From: UBA4744 sp963723165
GTDB lineage: Bacteria > Actinomycetota > Acidimicrobiia > Spongiisociales > UBA4744
DNA: 64,000 nucleotides
Direction: 5' to 3'
Assembly: GCA_963723165.1 (NCBI GenBank)
Contig: CAVRPP010000003.1
Span: forward strand, 434,001-498,000
Shown here: one piece after another, positions 1 through 8,043 of the stretch
How the letters are laid out: each line of letters begins with the position of its first letter
Position numbering within the stretch: the stretch's first letter is position 1
Translations under genes and position numbers: made by a program
The notes under the pieces: model-generated
The model's database searches: none
Told to the model about the DNA's origin: nothing
The model's input: only the letters and a program-made list of their open reading frames with translations

Positions 1-801
1 GGTGACATCATCCTGGCCCGCTGGGATTTCGACATCTTCTTTGTCGTCGTACTGGGTTTCGGGATCCTGTCGCTGCTCCTCTCGCTGCCACTTCCCGAAT
101 CGCACACGCCTGGAGGCAGTGGAGAGCAACCCCAACGTTTCCTTGCATCGGTACTGCAGAAGAACCTCCTGCCGCTGTGGTGGGTGACCCTGGTGTTCTC
201 GCTGGCCCTCACGGCGTATTTCACGTTCCTCAAGACGTTCGTCATCGACACCGGCATCGGATCGGTCGGACTCTTCTTCTCCACCTATGCTGCCACCGCG
301 ATTGGGCTGCGCCTTTTCGCTGCCTGGCTACCCGACCGGGTGGGTCCAAAGCGGGTGCTCTACCCGGCATTGGGTTCGATGGTGCTGGGATTCGTGGTGT
401 TGGCCTCTGCAACCGGTGCAGGAGCGGTTGCCGTCGCCGGCGTGCTGTGCGGCGCCGGGCACGGGTATGCGTTCCCGATCGTCATGGGCATGGTGGTGTC
501 GCGGGCTGCGGAAGCAGACCGGGGTTCGGCCATGGCCATCTTCACGGGTCTGTTCGATGTCGGCGCCCTGTTGGGCGGCCCGGCGTTCGGCGCCATCATC
601 CGTTTCGGCAGCTATTCATCGATGTTTCTGGCTGCGGGCGGTTGGATGCTGGTCGGTGGCATCATCTACGCCTACCTCGATCGATCCAACCCGGTCGCCC
701 CGATCGGCGTGCGGCGCACACGCCTGGGAGGGACCTCCATGATCCCGGGCGAAAGCGCGGTTGTCGCTATCGATGTCGACCCACCCGGAGGCGACGACTA
801 A
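1..801 (+). CDS. MFS transporter, C-terminal part
   Basis: This is a major facilitator superfamily permease cut by the window edge. The frame is open from the first base, so the N-terminal half and start lie outside. About 266 residues are visible, with at least six hydrophobic helices. An interdomain stretch around residues 33-50 is followed by the C-terminal six-helix bundle, with a loop reading PDRVGPKRVL that fits the MFS signature between helices. The tail after about residue 225 is hydrophilic and ends in PPGGDD. The substrate cannot be told. The next gene lies on the opposite strand. Confidence 0.8.
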   Translation, partial: GDIILARWDFDIFFVVVLGFGILSLLLSLPLPESHTPGGSGEQPQRFLASVLQKNLLPLWWVTLVFSLALTAYFTFLKTFVIDTGIGSVGLFFSTYAATAIGLRLFAAWLPDRVGPKRVLYPALGSMVLGFVVLASATGAGAVAVAGVLCGAGHGYAFPIVMGMVVSRAAEADRGSAMAIFTGLFDVGALLGGPAFGAIIRFGSYSSMFLAAGGWMLVGGIIYAYLDRSNPVAPIGVRRTRLGGTSMIPGESAVVAIDVDPPGGDD

Positions 802-833
802 GGGGGCAACCAACCCACCAGCCCACAGCCCTT

Positions 834-893
834 GCCCCCTCCGACCGATTGCTCACCGCAATCGGCCACCTCCCCCACCTCCGGCCAGGGAGG
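834..893. repeat. dispersed hairpin-containing intergenic repeat, copy A
   Basis: Between two convergent genes lies a GC-rich segment with a perfect 8-bp hairpin at 845-865 (CCGATTGC, loop TCACC, GCAATCGG). It is flanked by GCCCCCTCCGACC and TCGGCCACCTCCCCC. The same flanks around a different hairpin recur at 55996-56032, so this looks like a dispersed intergenic repeat that may also act as a terminator. Confidence 0.5.
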
Positions 894-1018
894 ACGTATT
901 GAACCGGCGCCCCGCCCCTGCCGGGCCACAACGTGCTCCCCCGGCGCAGACGGGCGAGCTGTCCGAGCAAAGCGAGGACTGAGGGGCAAACAGCGCCTCG
1001 ATATCCGTTTCCCTCCCC

Positions 1019-1039
1019 GGTACAAAGTACAAAGTGCGC
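1019..1039. repeat. short heptamer tandem array (3 units)
   Basis: Three consecutive 7-nt units, GGTACAA, AGTACAA and AGTGCGC, lie just past the 3' end of the DUF2207 gene. This is one of ten such arrays in the window; alone it would be unconvincing. Confidence 0.45.
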
Positions 1040-1053
1040 ACGCCGAGGGCGTC

Positions 1054-2925
1054 CTACCAGGCGCCTCCGCCACCGCCGCCGCCTCCTCCTCCTCCGCCGC
1101 CGCTGAAGCCACCGCCGCCACCGGACGAACTGGGCGGGGCGAACGCGCCGGTCAGCGCCGACTGCAATCCGGCCAGGGCGTTGCTGGAATGTCCACCGGA
1201 GAACCCGTGGTTTCCGTACCAGTAGATGTTGCTCCTTTGGGCCAACTCTTCCGGGGCGTGGATACGAGCGGCTTCCAGGACGTCGTCGGCCACTCCGAGG
1301 GTGATGGCGTAGACCAGATACTCATCCCACAGGTCGAGGGCTATAGCCGGTGCCTCATGCAGTCGGCTGAAATCCTGCAGGTAACGTTTGAAAGCCTGCC
1401 ACCGGACCGCCAGCAAGGCACCCTGGTCGGAGCGCTTCACCCAACCCGTCTGGCGGAACCCGAAGACGGCCACGATCGCTGCGTTGATGACGAAAGCGCC
1501 GACCAACCCGGGCACCAGGAAGGGCGCCCAACGCGATCCGGCCACAGCGTTCCAAAAGGGGAACAACACGGCAAACATGATGACAAGGCTCCCGATGGCC
1601 CAGGCCAGCGGCTTGCCACCACTCCGATCCAGCAAACCCAACCGGACCTGTTCCTTGCGAGCTTCGCTTTCGAATTTGTCGTACCTAGTGGCGTTGGCCG
1701 CGGCGTCGTCGCGAATCGCCTGCCGGAACTCGGTAAGCGGAAGCGGTTCATCCGCCAGCACTCGTTCGAGAATCTCCATCACGGGTCGTTCGACGGCCCC
1801 GCCGGCAAGACCGACATCGGCCAGCCCGATCTCGAGATCGGAAACGTCTTCGCGGCGGAGACCCATCCAGGTTTTCTTCTCGACGGTTACCGGCTGGGCG
1901 CGCAGCGCTCCCCGGCGGATCAGATCGAACATGGTCGCAACGAAGTCTTCGGTGCCGACCGGACCCTGCCGCAGGAGGCCTCCGATCACGGCGGGTGGAT
2001 GATCCGATGGTGGCTCTTGCTCGTATTCCCGGTCATAGGCCACAACGGGCTCACGCCCATGACGGAAATAGATGAAAAGCACGGCCACGGTGGCAGGCAG
2101 GAAGGCCAATAAGGCGAGCGTCACCACCAAGAATGTCAGCAGGGTTCGATCCGTCGATGCCTGGCTGTCCTGCGCTTCTTCGTAGCCGAGGATCTCATCC
2201 AAGCCGTCCCCGGCTATCACCGTCGCTCCGCCGGTTGATTCCAGGTCGGAGCGGGGGAACACAACCCGGAGCTCAACCCACTGGCCGGAGGGGATCCCTT
2301 CGGCGGTGAGACTGGGTGAGACCCCATCGTCGCCCAACGCCGTCGAGCCGTTCACCGAGCGCGGATGCCCCCAGACCAAAACGTCTCCGGAGACCTGGTC
2401 GCCGGGAAGATCCATGGTCGCGAAGAGGTGTCCCAGCGGTTGATCCCACTGATCGCCCCAGACCTTCAGGTTGACGTCGACCACGTCGTCGTAGGCGATT
2501 GCCAACCCGAGCAGCCGATAGCCGACCGTGAACGTGCGGGCCTCGTCGGAAGCCTGGTAATGCCACACCACCCTGACGAAGCCGCCCCGTTGCTCTACCC
2601 CGAAGGTCCCGGGATCGCCCGCGGATCCGAGTTCGGTCGGTGCCCCAGGCTGGTAGACGACACCCCCCTCGACCACCTGAACGTCGACGACCTGCTCTCC
2701 GGAACGGAGCGGGATGTCGCGCCAAGCCCCGGCAAACACCCCGTCGAAGTCATAGGTGATGTGCTCGGTAACCGAAACCGATCCGTCGGACTCAACGACA
2801 ACCTCCACATCCGTGTTGGTCAGATTGAAGGACTTGGCCGCCGCCGGGGCAGCCCCGAGCAACGAGAACAGGGCCGCGAGAACCGCGACAAAACCGAGAG
2901 AGCGGAGCCTGCCGATCCGTCTCAG
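1054..2925 (-). CDS. DUF2207 membrane protein with Gly-rich tail
   Basis: Predicted membrane protein of the DUF2207 family, 623 aa if started at a CTG codon. That start (2925-2923) overlaps the lemA stop as CTGA and has a strong Shine-Dalgarno GGAGGT at 2937-2932, 6 nt upstream. It restores a normal signal peptide (RR, hydrophobic core, AAAK). A TTG at 2862 would cut the signal in half. After the signal come an extracytoplasmic beta-rich domain (to about 250), a transmembrane helix (about 265-290), a cytoplasmic part, two more helices near 440-490, and a C-terminus of almost pure glycine ending GGGAW. It is paired with lemA, a common combination. Function is unknown; the Gly-rich tail is typical of the family. 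Confidence 0.85.
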   Translation of the reverse strand: MRRIGRLRSLGFVAVLAALFSLLGAAPAAAKSFNLTNTDVEVVVESDGSVSVTEHITYDFDGVFAGAWRDIPLRSGEQVVDVQVVEGGVVYQPGAPTELGSAGDPGTFGVEQRGGFVRVVWHYQASDEARTFTVGYRLLGLAIAYDDVVDVNLKVWGDQWDQPLGHLFATMDLPGDQVSGDVLVWGHPRSVNGSTALGDDGVSPSLTAEGIPSGQWVELRVVFPRSDLESTGGATVIAGDGLDEILGYEEAQDSQASTDRTLLTFLVVTLALLAFLPATVAVLFIYFRHGREPVVAYDREYEQEPPSDHPPAVIGGLLRQGPVGTEDFVATMFDLIRRGALRAQPVTVEKKTWMGLRREDVSDLEIGLADVGLAGGAVERPVMEILERVLADEPLPLTEFRQAIRDDAAANATRYDKFESEARKEQVRLGLLDRSGGKPLAWAIGSLVIMFAVLFPFWNAVAGSRWAPFLVPGLVGAFVINAAIVAVFGFRQTGWVKRSDQGALLAVRWQAFKRYLQDFSRLHEAPAIALDLWDEYLVYAITLGVADDVLEAARIHAPEELAQRSNIYWYGNHGFSGGHSSNALAGLQSALTGAFAPPSSSGGGGGFSGGGGGGGGGGGGGAW

Positions 2926-3470
2926 AAACGTACCTCCGGCGCCTGCTCTGCCTCTTCGGGGGCGTCGAAGAACGGTTTCACCGAGAACCCGGTCAAAGCC
3001 GCAACCATGTTGGACGGCACCGTCTGCACCTTGTTGTTGAACGTCAGCACGGAATCGTTGTAGATCTGTCGTGACACGGCAATCTTGTTCTCGGTCTCGG
3101 ACAGCTGCGCCTGCAGTTCAGAGAAGTTCTGGCTGGCTTTCAGATCCGGATACGCCTCGGCGAGCGCAAAGAGTTGCCGCAACGCTCCCGTGAGGAAGTT
3201 CTCGGCTTGCGCCTGCTCCTCAACGGTCCCTGCGGATAGTGCCCGATTTCTCGCTTCGACGACCTGCTCGAACGTCGACTTCTCATGCGACGCATAACCC
3301 TTGACCGTTTCGACCAGATTAGGGATCAGGTCGTAGCGCCGTTTCAGCTGAACATCGACCTGCGCCCAGGCGTTGTCCACCCGGTTCCGTAGTTTGACCA
3401 GGCTGTTGTAGATGCCGACGATCGCCAGCACCAGGACGACGACCACGACACCGGCAATCACATAACCCAC
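2922..3470 (-). CDS. lemA: LemA family protein
   Basis: LemA family membrane protein, 182 aa, the usual length. One N-terminal helix (residues 3-22) is followed by the conserved helical core, with NRVDNAWAQVDVQLKRRYDL (about 33-52), LIPNLVETVKGYA and a second motif around ENKIAVSRQIYND. The family is membrane-anchored with a helical bundle outside; its role is poorly defined, although pairing with DUF2207 proteins is frequent. The downstream DUF2207 gene overlaps by 4 nt, so both are probably translated from one message. It is divergent from the MFS gene at 3553. Confidence 0.93.
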   Translation of the reverse strand: MGYVIAGVVVVVLVLAIVGIYNSLVKLRNRVDNAWAQVDVQLKRRYDLIPNLVETVKGYASHEKSTFEQVVEARNRALSAGTVEEQAQAENFLTGALRQLFALAEAYPDLKASQNFSELQAQLSETENKIAVSRQIYNDSVLTFNNKVQTVPSNMVAALTGFSVKPFFDAPEEAEQAPEVRF

Positions 3471-3486
3471 ACATCCCCCTCGGTTC

Positions 3487-3501
3487 GACTCGTGCCGAGT
3501 C
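3487..3501. promoter_or_regulatory. 15-bp inverted repeat in divergent promoter region
   Basis: GACTCG, TGC, CGAGTC forms a perfect 6-bp palindrome with a 3-nt centre. It lies between the divergent lemA and MFS genes, so it is a possible operator. Confidence 0.3.
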
Positions 3502-3538
3502 TAGGGATCGCGGCGATCGGGGAACAGGTTGGGAACCC

Positions 3539-3544
3539 TACAAT
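3539..3544 (+). promoter_or_regulatory. -10 box TACAAT, leaderless promoter of MFS gene
   Basis: TACAAT lies 8 nt before GTG 3553, which puts the expected transcription start on the start codon. There is no Shine-Dalgarno sequence upstream. No clear -35 box is visible. Confidence 0.5.
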
Positions 3545-3552
3545 TTGCGGTC

Positions 3553-4812
3553 GTGCAAACCTTGTCCAAGCTCCGCACCTTCACCGGCGATTCCCGCCGA
3601 TTCCTTGCGTCTGCGTTCCTGTGGGGCTTTGCCTTTTCGGTCACGTGGCTGTACCTCAACTTCCTGTTTGAGAACCTCGGCTTTTCCGATTCACTGGTTG
3701 GCGCCGCCAACGCTATCCCCAACATGGTCGCCATAATCCTTGCCCTGCCGGTCGCCCGGCTGGCCGGGCGACTCGGGTTCATTCGCTCACTCCGGATCGC
3801 GGCGGTGGTGGCCGGGACCGGACTGGTGGTGCTCGGGTTCGTCGAACAGACCGCGTTGGTGATCCTGGCCGTGGTGCTGGTGGGCGTGGGTGGGATGGCG
3901 TTCTGGGTGGTCCCTTCCCCGTTGATGACCGCCCTGGAACCTGCCGCCAACCGAACCTATTTGTTTTCGGCCCAGTTCGCCGCCCACCTGGTCGCCGGTT
4001 TCCTCGGAAGTCTGATCGGCGGTCAGATGCCTGCAATCTTCGCCCGCCTGGCCGACATCGACCCGAAGAGCCTCCAGGCGATCCAATGGACCGTCGTTCT
4101 GTCGGGACTGCTTTACATGCTGGCGGCAGTCCCGCTACGGAGCGTCACCGAGGTCAGACCGGACGAGCCCGGTCACGGAGCGCTCTGGCACATCCCTCGC
4201 GCCGCCCGCCCCATCTTCTTGAAACTGCTGGCGCCCAACGCTCTGATCGGCCTCGGAGCGGGACTGATCATCCCCTTCCTGAACATCTTCGTGGAAGGCA
4301 AATTCGGGGTGGACTTCTCCACTCTCGGAGCCGTTTTCGCCTGGTCACAATTGGGCATGGCGCTGGCGGTGATGACCCAGCCGCTCATCGCTGCCCGGCT
4401 CGGCAAAGTCGCCAGCATCGTGCTGGTCCAAGCGCTGTCACTTCCGTTCATCGCCATGCTCGGCTTCTCGAGCAGTTTCGCCGCCGTGGCCATTGCCCTG
4501 TTCGTCAGGTCGGCGCTGATGAACGCAGCCAATCCGATCTACGCCGCATTCACGATGGAGCAGGTCAAGGAAGGATGGCGTCCCTCGCTGGCCGCCGCCG
4601 AGAACATGGTGTGGGCCGCCGGGTGGGTCGTAGGACCGATCGCCTCCGGCCTGGTGCGGGAGAGGTTCGGCTTCGACACCGGGTTTCTCGTCCTTTTCGC
4701 GGCCATGCTTGGGCTCTACGCCGCCGGAATCACCTACTCGTGGCTGGTGCTGCGGCCCCTCGAAAAGGCTTCTGAAGAACGACTTGACTCAACCGATCCG
4801 CAGGGCCTCTAG
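3553..4812 (+). CDS. MFS transporter
   Basis: Twelve-helix major facilitator permease of 419 aa if started at GTG 3553; a TTG at 3529 would add eight residues. I prefer 3553 because TACAAT sits 8 nt upstream and no Shine-Dalgarno is present. The first loop reads RLAGRLGFIRSLR, the MFS A-like motif between helices 2 and 3, and a long central loop (about 190-220) separates the two halves. Substrate unknown; the architecture resembles sugar or drug permeases. The stop overlaps that of the convergent LysE gene: both stops fall inside the palindrome CTAG at 4809-4812. Confidence 0.87.
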   Translation: MQTLSKLRTFTGDSRRFLASAFLWGFAFSVTWLYLNFLFENLGFSDSLVGAANAIPNMVAIILALPVARLAGRLGFIRSLRIAAVVAGTGLVVLGFVEQTALVILAVVLVGVGGMAFWVVPSPLMTALEPAANRTYLFSAQFAAHLVAGFLGSLIGGQMPAIFARLADIDPKSLQAIQWTVVLSGLLYMLAAVPLRSVTEVRPDEPGHGALWHIPRAARPIFLKLLAPNALIGLGAGLIIPFLNIFVEGKFGVDFSTLGAVFAWSQLGMALAVMTQPLIAARLGKVASIVLVQALSLPFIAMLGFSSSFAAVAIALFVRSALMNAANPIYAAFTMEQVKEGWRPSLAAAENMVWAAGWVVGPIASGLVRERFGFDTGFLVLFAAMLGLYAAGITYSWLVLRPLEKASEERLDSTDPQGL

Positions 4813-5417
4813 CCGAAGCGTCCGGCGGCGGCCTGCCAGATCAACACTCCCCCAAGCAACACCAGCAACGCTCCGCTACCGGCGAGGATCCGCCGGTACC
4901 AGACCAGGCTCAGAACACCCCGGCCGTAGGCCACCCCCCACGCCAGGAAGAGCTTGCTCCCGACCAGCAGACCGTAGAAACCCAGCAGGAAAGCGGCGGC
5001 CGGGCCGGATCCTTTGTCCCAGGCGGACACGAGAAGCGGCCCACCGACGCCCAACCAGAACAGCCAGGGGTGCGGACTGAGGATGTTGGTGATGAATCCG
5101 CGCCGGAGATCCCGACTCCCGACCTGCCGGCTTTCGAATGAGGCGCGGGGAGCCTTCCGATAGGTATCGACTCCCAGCACTCCCACGAACAATCCTCCGG
5201 CGACCGCCACGTAGGGCAGAACCCCGGTGGGAAAGACACCGACTGCGAGCACGCTGAGCGCCACCACCGGCAGGTCGGACAACAGTGGGGCGATAGCCAC
5301 CCGCACGCCTGCGGCCACTCCCCGTTGCAGGGCGGTGGTCACCACGAGGGCGCTGAGCGGTCCGGGGCTGATACCGGCAGCGAAGCCGAGCGATATGCCG
5401 AGCAGCAGCTCAGACAC
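4809..5417 (-). CDS. LysE family translocator
   Basis: LysE/RhtB-type exporter of 202 aa, the usual length. The N-terminus carries the family signature GISLGFAAGISPGPLSALVV (residues 7-26), followed by about six hydrophobic helices. The family exports amino acids or small metabolites, but the substrate cannot be deduced. It starts with GTG at 5417, 41 nt downstream of the sucD stop on the same strand, so it may be read through from sucCD. Confidence 0.88.
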   Translation of the reverse strand: MSELLLGISLGFAAGISPGPLSALVVTTALQRGVAAGVRVAIAPLLSDLPVVALSVLAVGVFPTGVLPYVAVAGGLFVGVLGVDTYRKAPRASFESRQVGSRDLRRGFITNILSPHPWLFWLGVGGPLLVSAWDKGSGPAAAFLLGFYGLLVGSKLFLAWGVAYGRGVLSLVWYRRILAGSGALLVLLGGVLIWQAAAGRFG

Positions 5418-5458
5418 GGGCGCAGCCGGCTACCGGCGAGCTTCGAGCCTTCGCCGGA

Positions 5459-6334
5459 TCATCCCAATGCATCTGCCATGGCACGGCCGATCTGGGTGGG
5501 GTCGTCGAGTACCACCGCCCCGGCTATCCGCAGGGCCTCCATCTTGGCCTGGGCAGTTCCCTTCGATCCGGAGATTATGGCGCCGGCATGGCCCATCTTC
5601 TTCCCGGCGGGTGCGGTGACCCCGGCCACATAGGCAACAACAGGTTTGGTGACATGCTCGTCGATGTAGGCCGCAGCTTGTTCTTCTGCGTCTCCACCGA
5701 TCTCTCCGATCATCACGATGCCCTCGGTGTCCGGATCGGCCTGGAAGCGAGACAGCACATCGATGAAGTTCGTGCCGGGAACCGGATCGCCGCCGATGCC
5801 GATACACGTGGTCTGCCCTATGCCCAACATGGTCAGTTCGTGCACTGCCTGGTAGGTGAGAGTGCCCGAGCGCGACACAACTCCAACGTTGCCGGGAAGG
5901 GTGATCTCATCGGGCATGATGCCCACGTTCGACTTACCGGGCGAGATCAAGCCAGGGCAATTGGGGCCGATCAGCACCGTGCCGGGACTCGTTTGCCTGA
6001 CGTAGTTGTATACGCGGGCTTCGTCCTGCGCCGGGATCCCCTCGGTGATGCAGACGATCACGGCGCACCCGGCGGCGGCTGCCTCCATGATGGCGTCGGA
6101 AGCGAAGGGCGGAGGCACAAAGATCAACGATGTGTTCGCTCCGGTCCCCTCGACGGCCTGAGCCACGGTGTCGAAAATCGGGATACCGGCTACTTCCTCG
6201 CCCCCTTTCCCGGGCCGGGTGCCGGCCACAACGTTGGTGCCGTAGGCCCGATTCCGGAGAGCATGGAACTGGCCCTCCTTGCCGGTCAAGCCTTGCACGA
6301 CGACCTTTGTTGATGTGTCGATGAGAATCGCCAT
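5459..6334 (-). CDS. sucD: succinate-CoA ligase alpha subunit
   Basis: Alpha subunit of succinyl-CoA synthetase (ADP/GDP forming), 291 aa. It makes succinate and a nucleoside triphosphate from succinyl-CoA in the TCA cycle. The N-terminal CoA-binding Rossmann domain begins MAILIDTSTKVVVQGLTGKE, then VAGTRPGKGG. The phosphorylated active-site histidine lies in KKMGHAGAIISGSKGTAQAK near residue 246. The ATG at 6334 sits one base past the sucC stop, so the subunits are translationally coupled. The frame stays open far upstream, but that part is the shadow of sucC. Confidence 0.97.
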   Translation of the reverse strand: MAILIDTSTKVVVQGLTGKEGQFHALRNRAYGTNVVAGTRPGKGGEEVAGIPIFDTVAQAVEGTGANTSLIFVPPPFASDAIMEAAAAGCAVIVCITEGIPAQDEARVYNYVRQTSPGTVLIGPNCPGLISPGKSNVGIMPDEITLPGNVGVVSRSGTLTYQAVHELTMLGIGQTTCIGIGGDPVPGTNFIDVLSRFQADPDTEGIVMIGEIGGDAEEQAAAYIDEHVTKPVVAYVAGVTAPAGKKMGHAGAIISGSKGTAQAKMEALRIAGAVVLDDPTQIGRAMADALG

Positions 6335-6335
6335 G

Positions 6336-7487
6336 TCAGACCCCCTCCCCTTTCGCCAGTGCAACGGCCTTCTCCGCCGCTTCTCGCATGGTGGCGGCCG
6401 GAATGAGCTGCTCCGATTCAACCCTGGTGAGGATCTCCCGGCCTTCGGTGGCGTTGGTGCCGTCCAGCCTAACGACGATAGGCCAGGGCAGCTCCAGATG
6501 CTCAAACGCTTCGAGGATGCCCTGGGCGACCAGGTCGCACCGGGTGATGCCGCCGAAGATATTGATAAGCACACTCTTGACGGATGGGTCCTGCATGAGG
6601 ATTTCAAGCGCAGAGGTGATCGTGTCGGCGCCGGCACCGCCACCCACATCGAGGAAATTGGACGCCTTGCCCCCAACGAGCGAAACCACATCGAGCGTCG
6701 ACATGACCAACCCGGCACCATTGCCGATGATGCCAACGTCACCGTCGAGTTTGATGAAGTTCAGATCTCGTTCCTTGGCCATCTTCTCAACCGGCGGGAC
6801 GACATGTTCGTCGGCAAGCGCCGGGAAATCGGGATGGCGGAAAAACCCGTTCTCGTCGAGAGCGACCTTGGCGTCGAGGGCAACAACGCTGCCTTCTTCG
6901 GTGAGGATGAGCGGATTGACCTCAACCAGGTCGCAGTCGAACTCGACGAACGCCTGATAGAGCTTCTTCAGGAGGGCAACGGCCCCGCGGGCAGCCTCGG
7001 CGTCGAGCTTGGCTCGATAGACCATCTCCGTCGCTTGCCAGTTGGTGAGCCCCATGACCGGATCGATATAGACCTTGACGACGGCTTCCGGCTGGGTGGC
7101 CGCCACCTCTTCGATGTCCACGCCACCTTTGGCGCTGATCATGCCCAGGTGTTTCTTGGCCGAACGATCCAGGGTGAAGGAGGCGTAATACTCGGCTTTG
7201 ATGTTTGAGGCGCTCTCCACCCACACCTTGTGAACGGTGTGGCCTTTGATGTCCATTCCGAGGATGGCCAGAGCATGTTCATGGGCTTCGTGCGGGTTCT
7301 CAGCGAGTTTGATGCCTCCCGCCTTGCCGCGCCCACCCACCTGCACCTGGGCTTTCACCACAACCCGCCCACCGATTTCCTCGGCCGCTCGCTGGGCTTC
7401 GGTCGGTGAGGTGGCCACACGCCCGTCCGGCACCGGCACCCCGATGCGGGCGAACAACGATTTCCCCTGATACTCCAGTAGATCCAC
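6336..7487 (-). CDS. sucC: succinate-CoA ligase beta subunit
   Basis: Beta subunit with an ATP-grasp fold, 383 aa, standard length. It begins MDLLEYQGKSLFARIGVPVP, as the family does, and carries VVKAQVQVGGRGKAGG (residues about 44-59), the metal-binding EVNPLILT near residue 193, and the succinate-binding GGITRCDLVAQGI loop near 318. The start is GTG 7487 with GAGGAG 5-6 nt upstream. It is first in the sucCD unit and lies 9 nt after the B12-binding protein, which makes succinyl-CoA in the methylmalonyl pathway, so the three genes form a coherent group. Confidence 0.97.
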   Translation of the reverse strand: MDLLEYQGKSLFARIGVPVPDGRVATSPTEAQRAAEEIGGRVVVKAQVQVGGRGKAGGIKLAENPHEAHEHALAILGMDIKGHTVHKVWVESASNIKAEYYASFTLDRSAKKHLGMISAKGGVDIEEVAATQPEAVVKVYIDPVMGLTNWQATEMVYRAKLDAEAARGAVALLKKLYQAFVEFDCDLVEVNPLILTEEGSVVALDAKVALDENGFFRHPDFPALADEHVVPPVEKMAKERDLNFIKLDGDVGIIGNGAGLVMSTLDVVSLVGGKASNFLDVGGGAGADTITSALEILMQDPSVKSVLINIFGGITRCDLVAQGILEAFEHLELPWPIVVRLDGTNATEGREILTRVESEQLIPAATMREAAEKAVALAKGEGV

Positions 7488-7496
7488 GATCTCTCC

Positions 7497-7895
7497 TCAG
7501 CGTTTTGGAATGTGGGCTTCCACCCAATCGGTGATTTCGCTCAAAGGTGTCCCGGGGGTGAAGATCCCGACCAGACCCGCCTCGAGCAGCGCCGCCGAAT
7601 CCTGCTGGGAGATGATCCCCCCTCCGAACACGACAATGTCGGCCGCGTCCCGCTCCTTTAGAAGCTCGACGACTTTCGGAAACAGCGTCATGTGAGCACC
7701 GGAAAGCACCGAGAGACCGATACCGTTGACATCTTCCTGGATGGCCGTCTCGACGATCTGCTCGGGCGTTTGATGCAACCCTGAGTAGATCACCTCATTG
7801 CCTGCATCGCGAAGCGCCCGGGCGATGACTTTGGCGCCCCGGTCGTGTCCGTCCAGTCCCGGCTTGGCAATGAGGATCCTGCGCGGCATAGCCAC
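7497..7895 (-). CDS. methylmalonyl-CoA mutase-type B12-binding protein
   Basis: Stand-alone cobalamin-binding domain of 132 aa, matching the small subunit or C-terminal domain of B12-dependent acyl-CoA mutases. The DxHxxG motif appears as GLDGHDRGAK (about 13-22), with the lower-ligand histidine in it. SGLHQTPE, SVLSGAH and VVFGGGII mark the rest of the Rossmann-like fold. Such proteins pair with a large catalytic subunit to convert (R)-methylmalonyl-CoA to succinyl-CoA; that subunit is not in the window. The position directly before sucCD fits. Start GTG 7895 or ATG 7889; neither has a clear Shine-Dalgarno. Confidence 0.92.
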   Translation of the reverse strand: MAMPRRILIAKPGLDGHDRGAKVIARALRDAGNEVIYSGLHQTPEQIVETAIQEDVNGIGLSVLSGAHMTLFPKVVELLKERDAADIVVFGGGIISQQDSAALLEAGLVGIFTPGTPLSEITDWVEAHIPKR

Positions 7896-7937
7896 CGGAG
7901 GTTACCGCAATCCCGATGCGCGAGATCCCCGAAGACG

Positions 7938-7986
7938 GTTTTGGCGTCCAGAAGATGGATTATTCGCCCTTATCGGACGCCAAAAC
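7938..7986. promoter_or_regulatory. 12-bp perfect inverted repeat between B12 protein and tal
   Basis: GTTTTGGCGTCC (7938-7949) and its exact complement GGACGCCAAAAC (7975-7986) are separated by 25 nt. They lie in the 148-bp divergent region between the mutase subunit/sucCD unit and transaldolase. The arm length and wide loop suggest two operator half-sites, or two inverted operators for a shared regulator, more than a terminator. Confidence 0.5.
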
Positions 7987-8043
7987 GGAAGAATTGGGGG
8001 CCGCTACGGTTGTAAATACCAGATTCAACGCAAGGGAGACCGC

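Noticed and set aside
832..2112. Plus-strand open frame of 426 codons across the DUF2207 gene
   Set aside because: It is the antisense shadow of a well-supported membrane protein; low-complexity Pro/Ser composition.
5588..7208. Plus-strand open frames opposite sucD and sucC
   Set aside because: Antisense shadows of highly conserved genes in GC-rich DNA.
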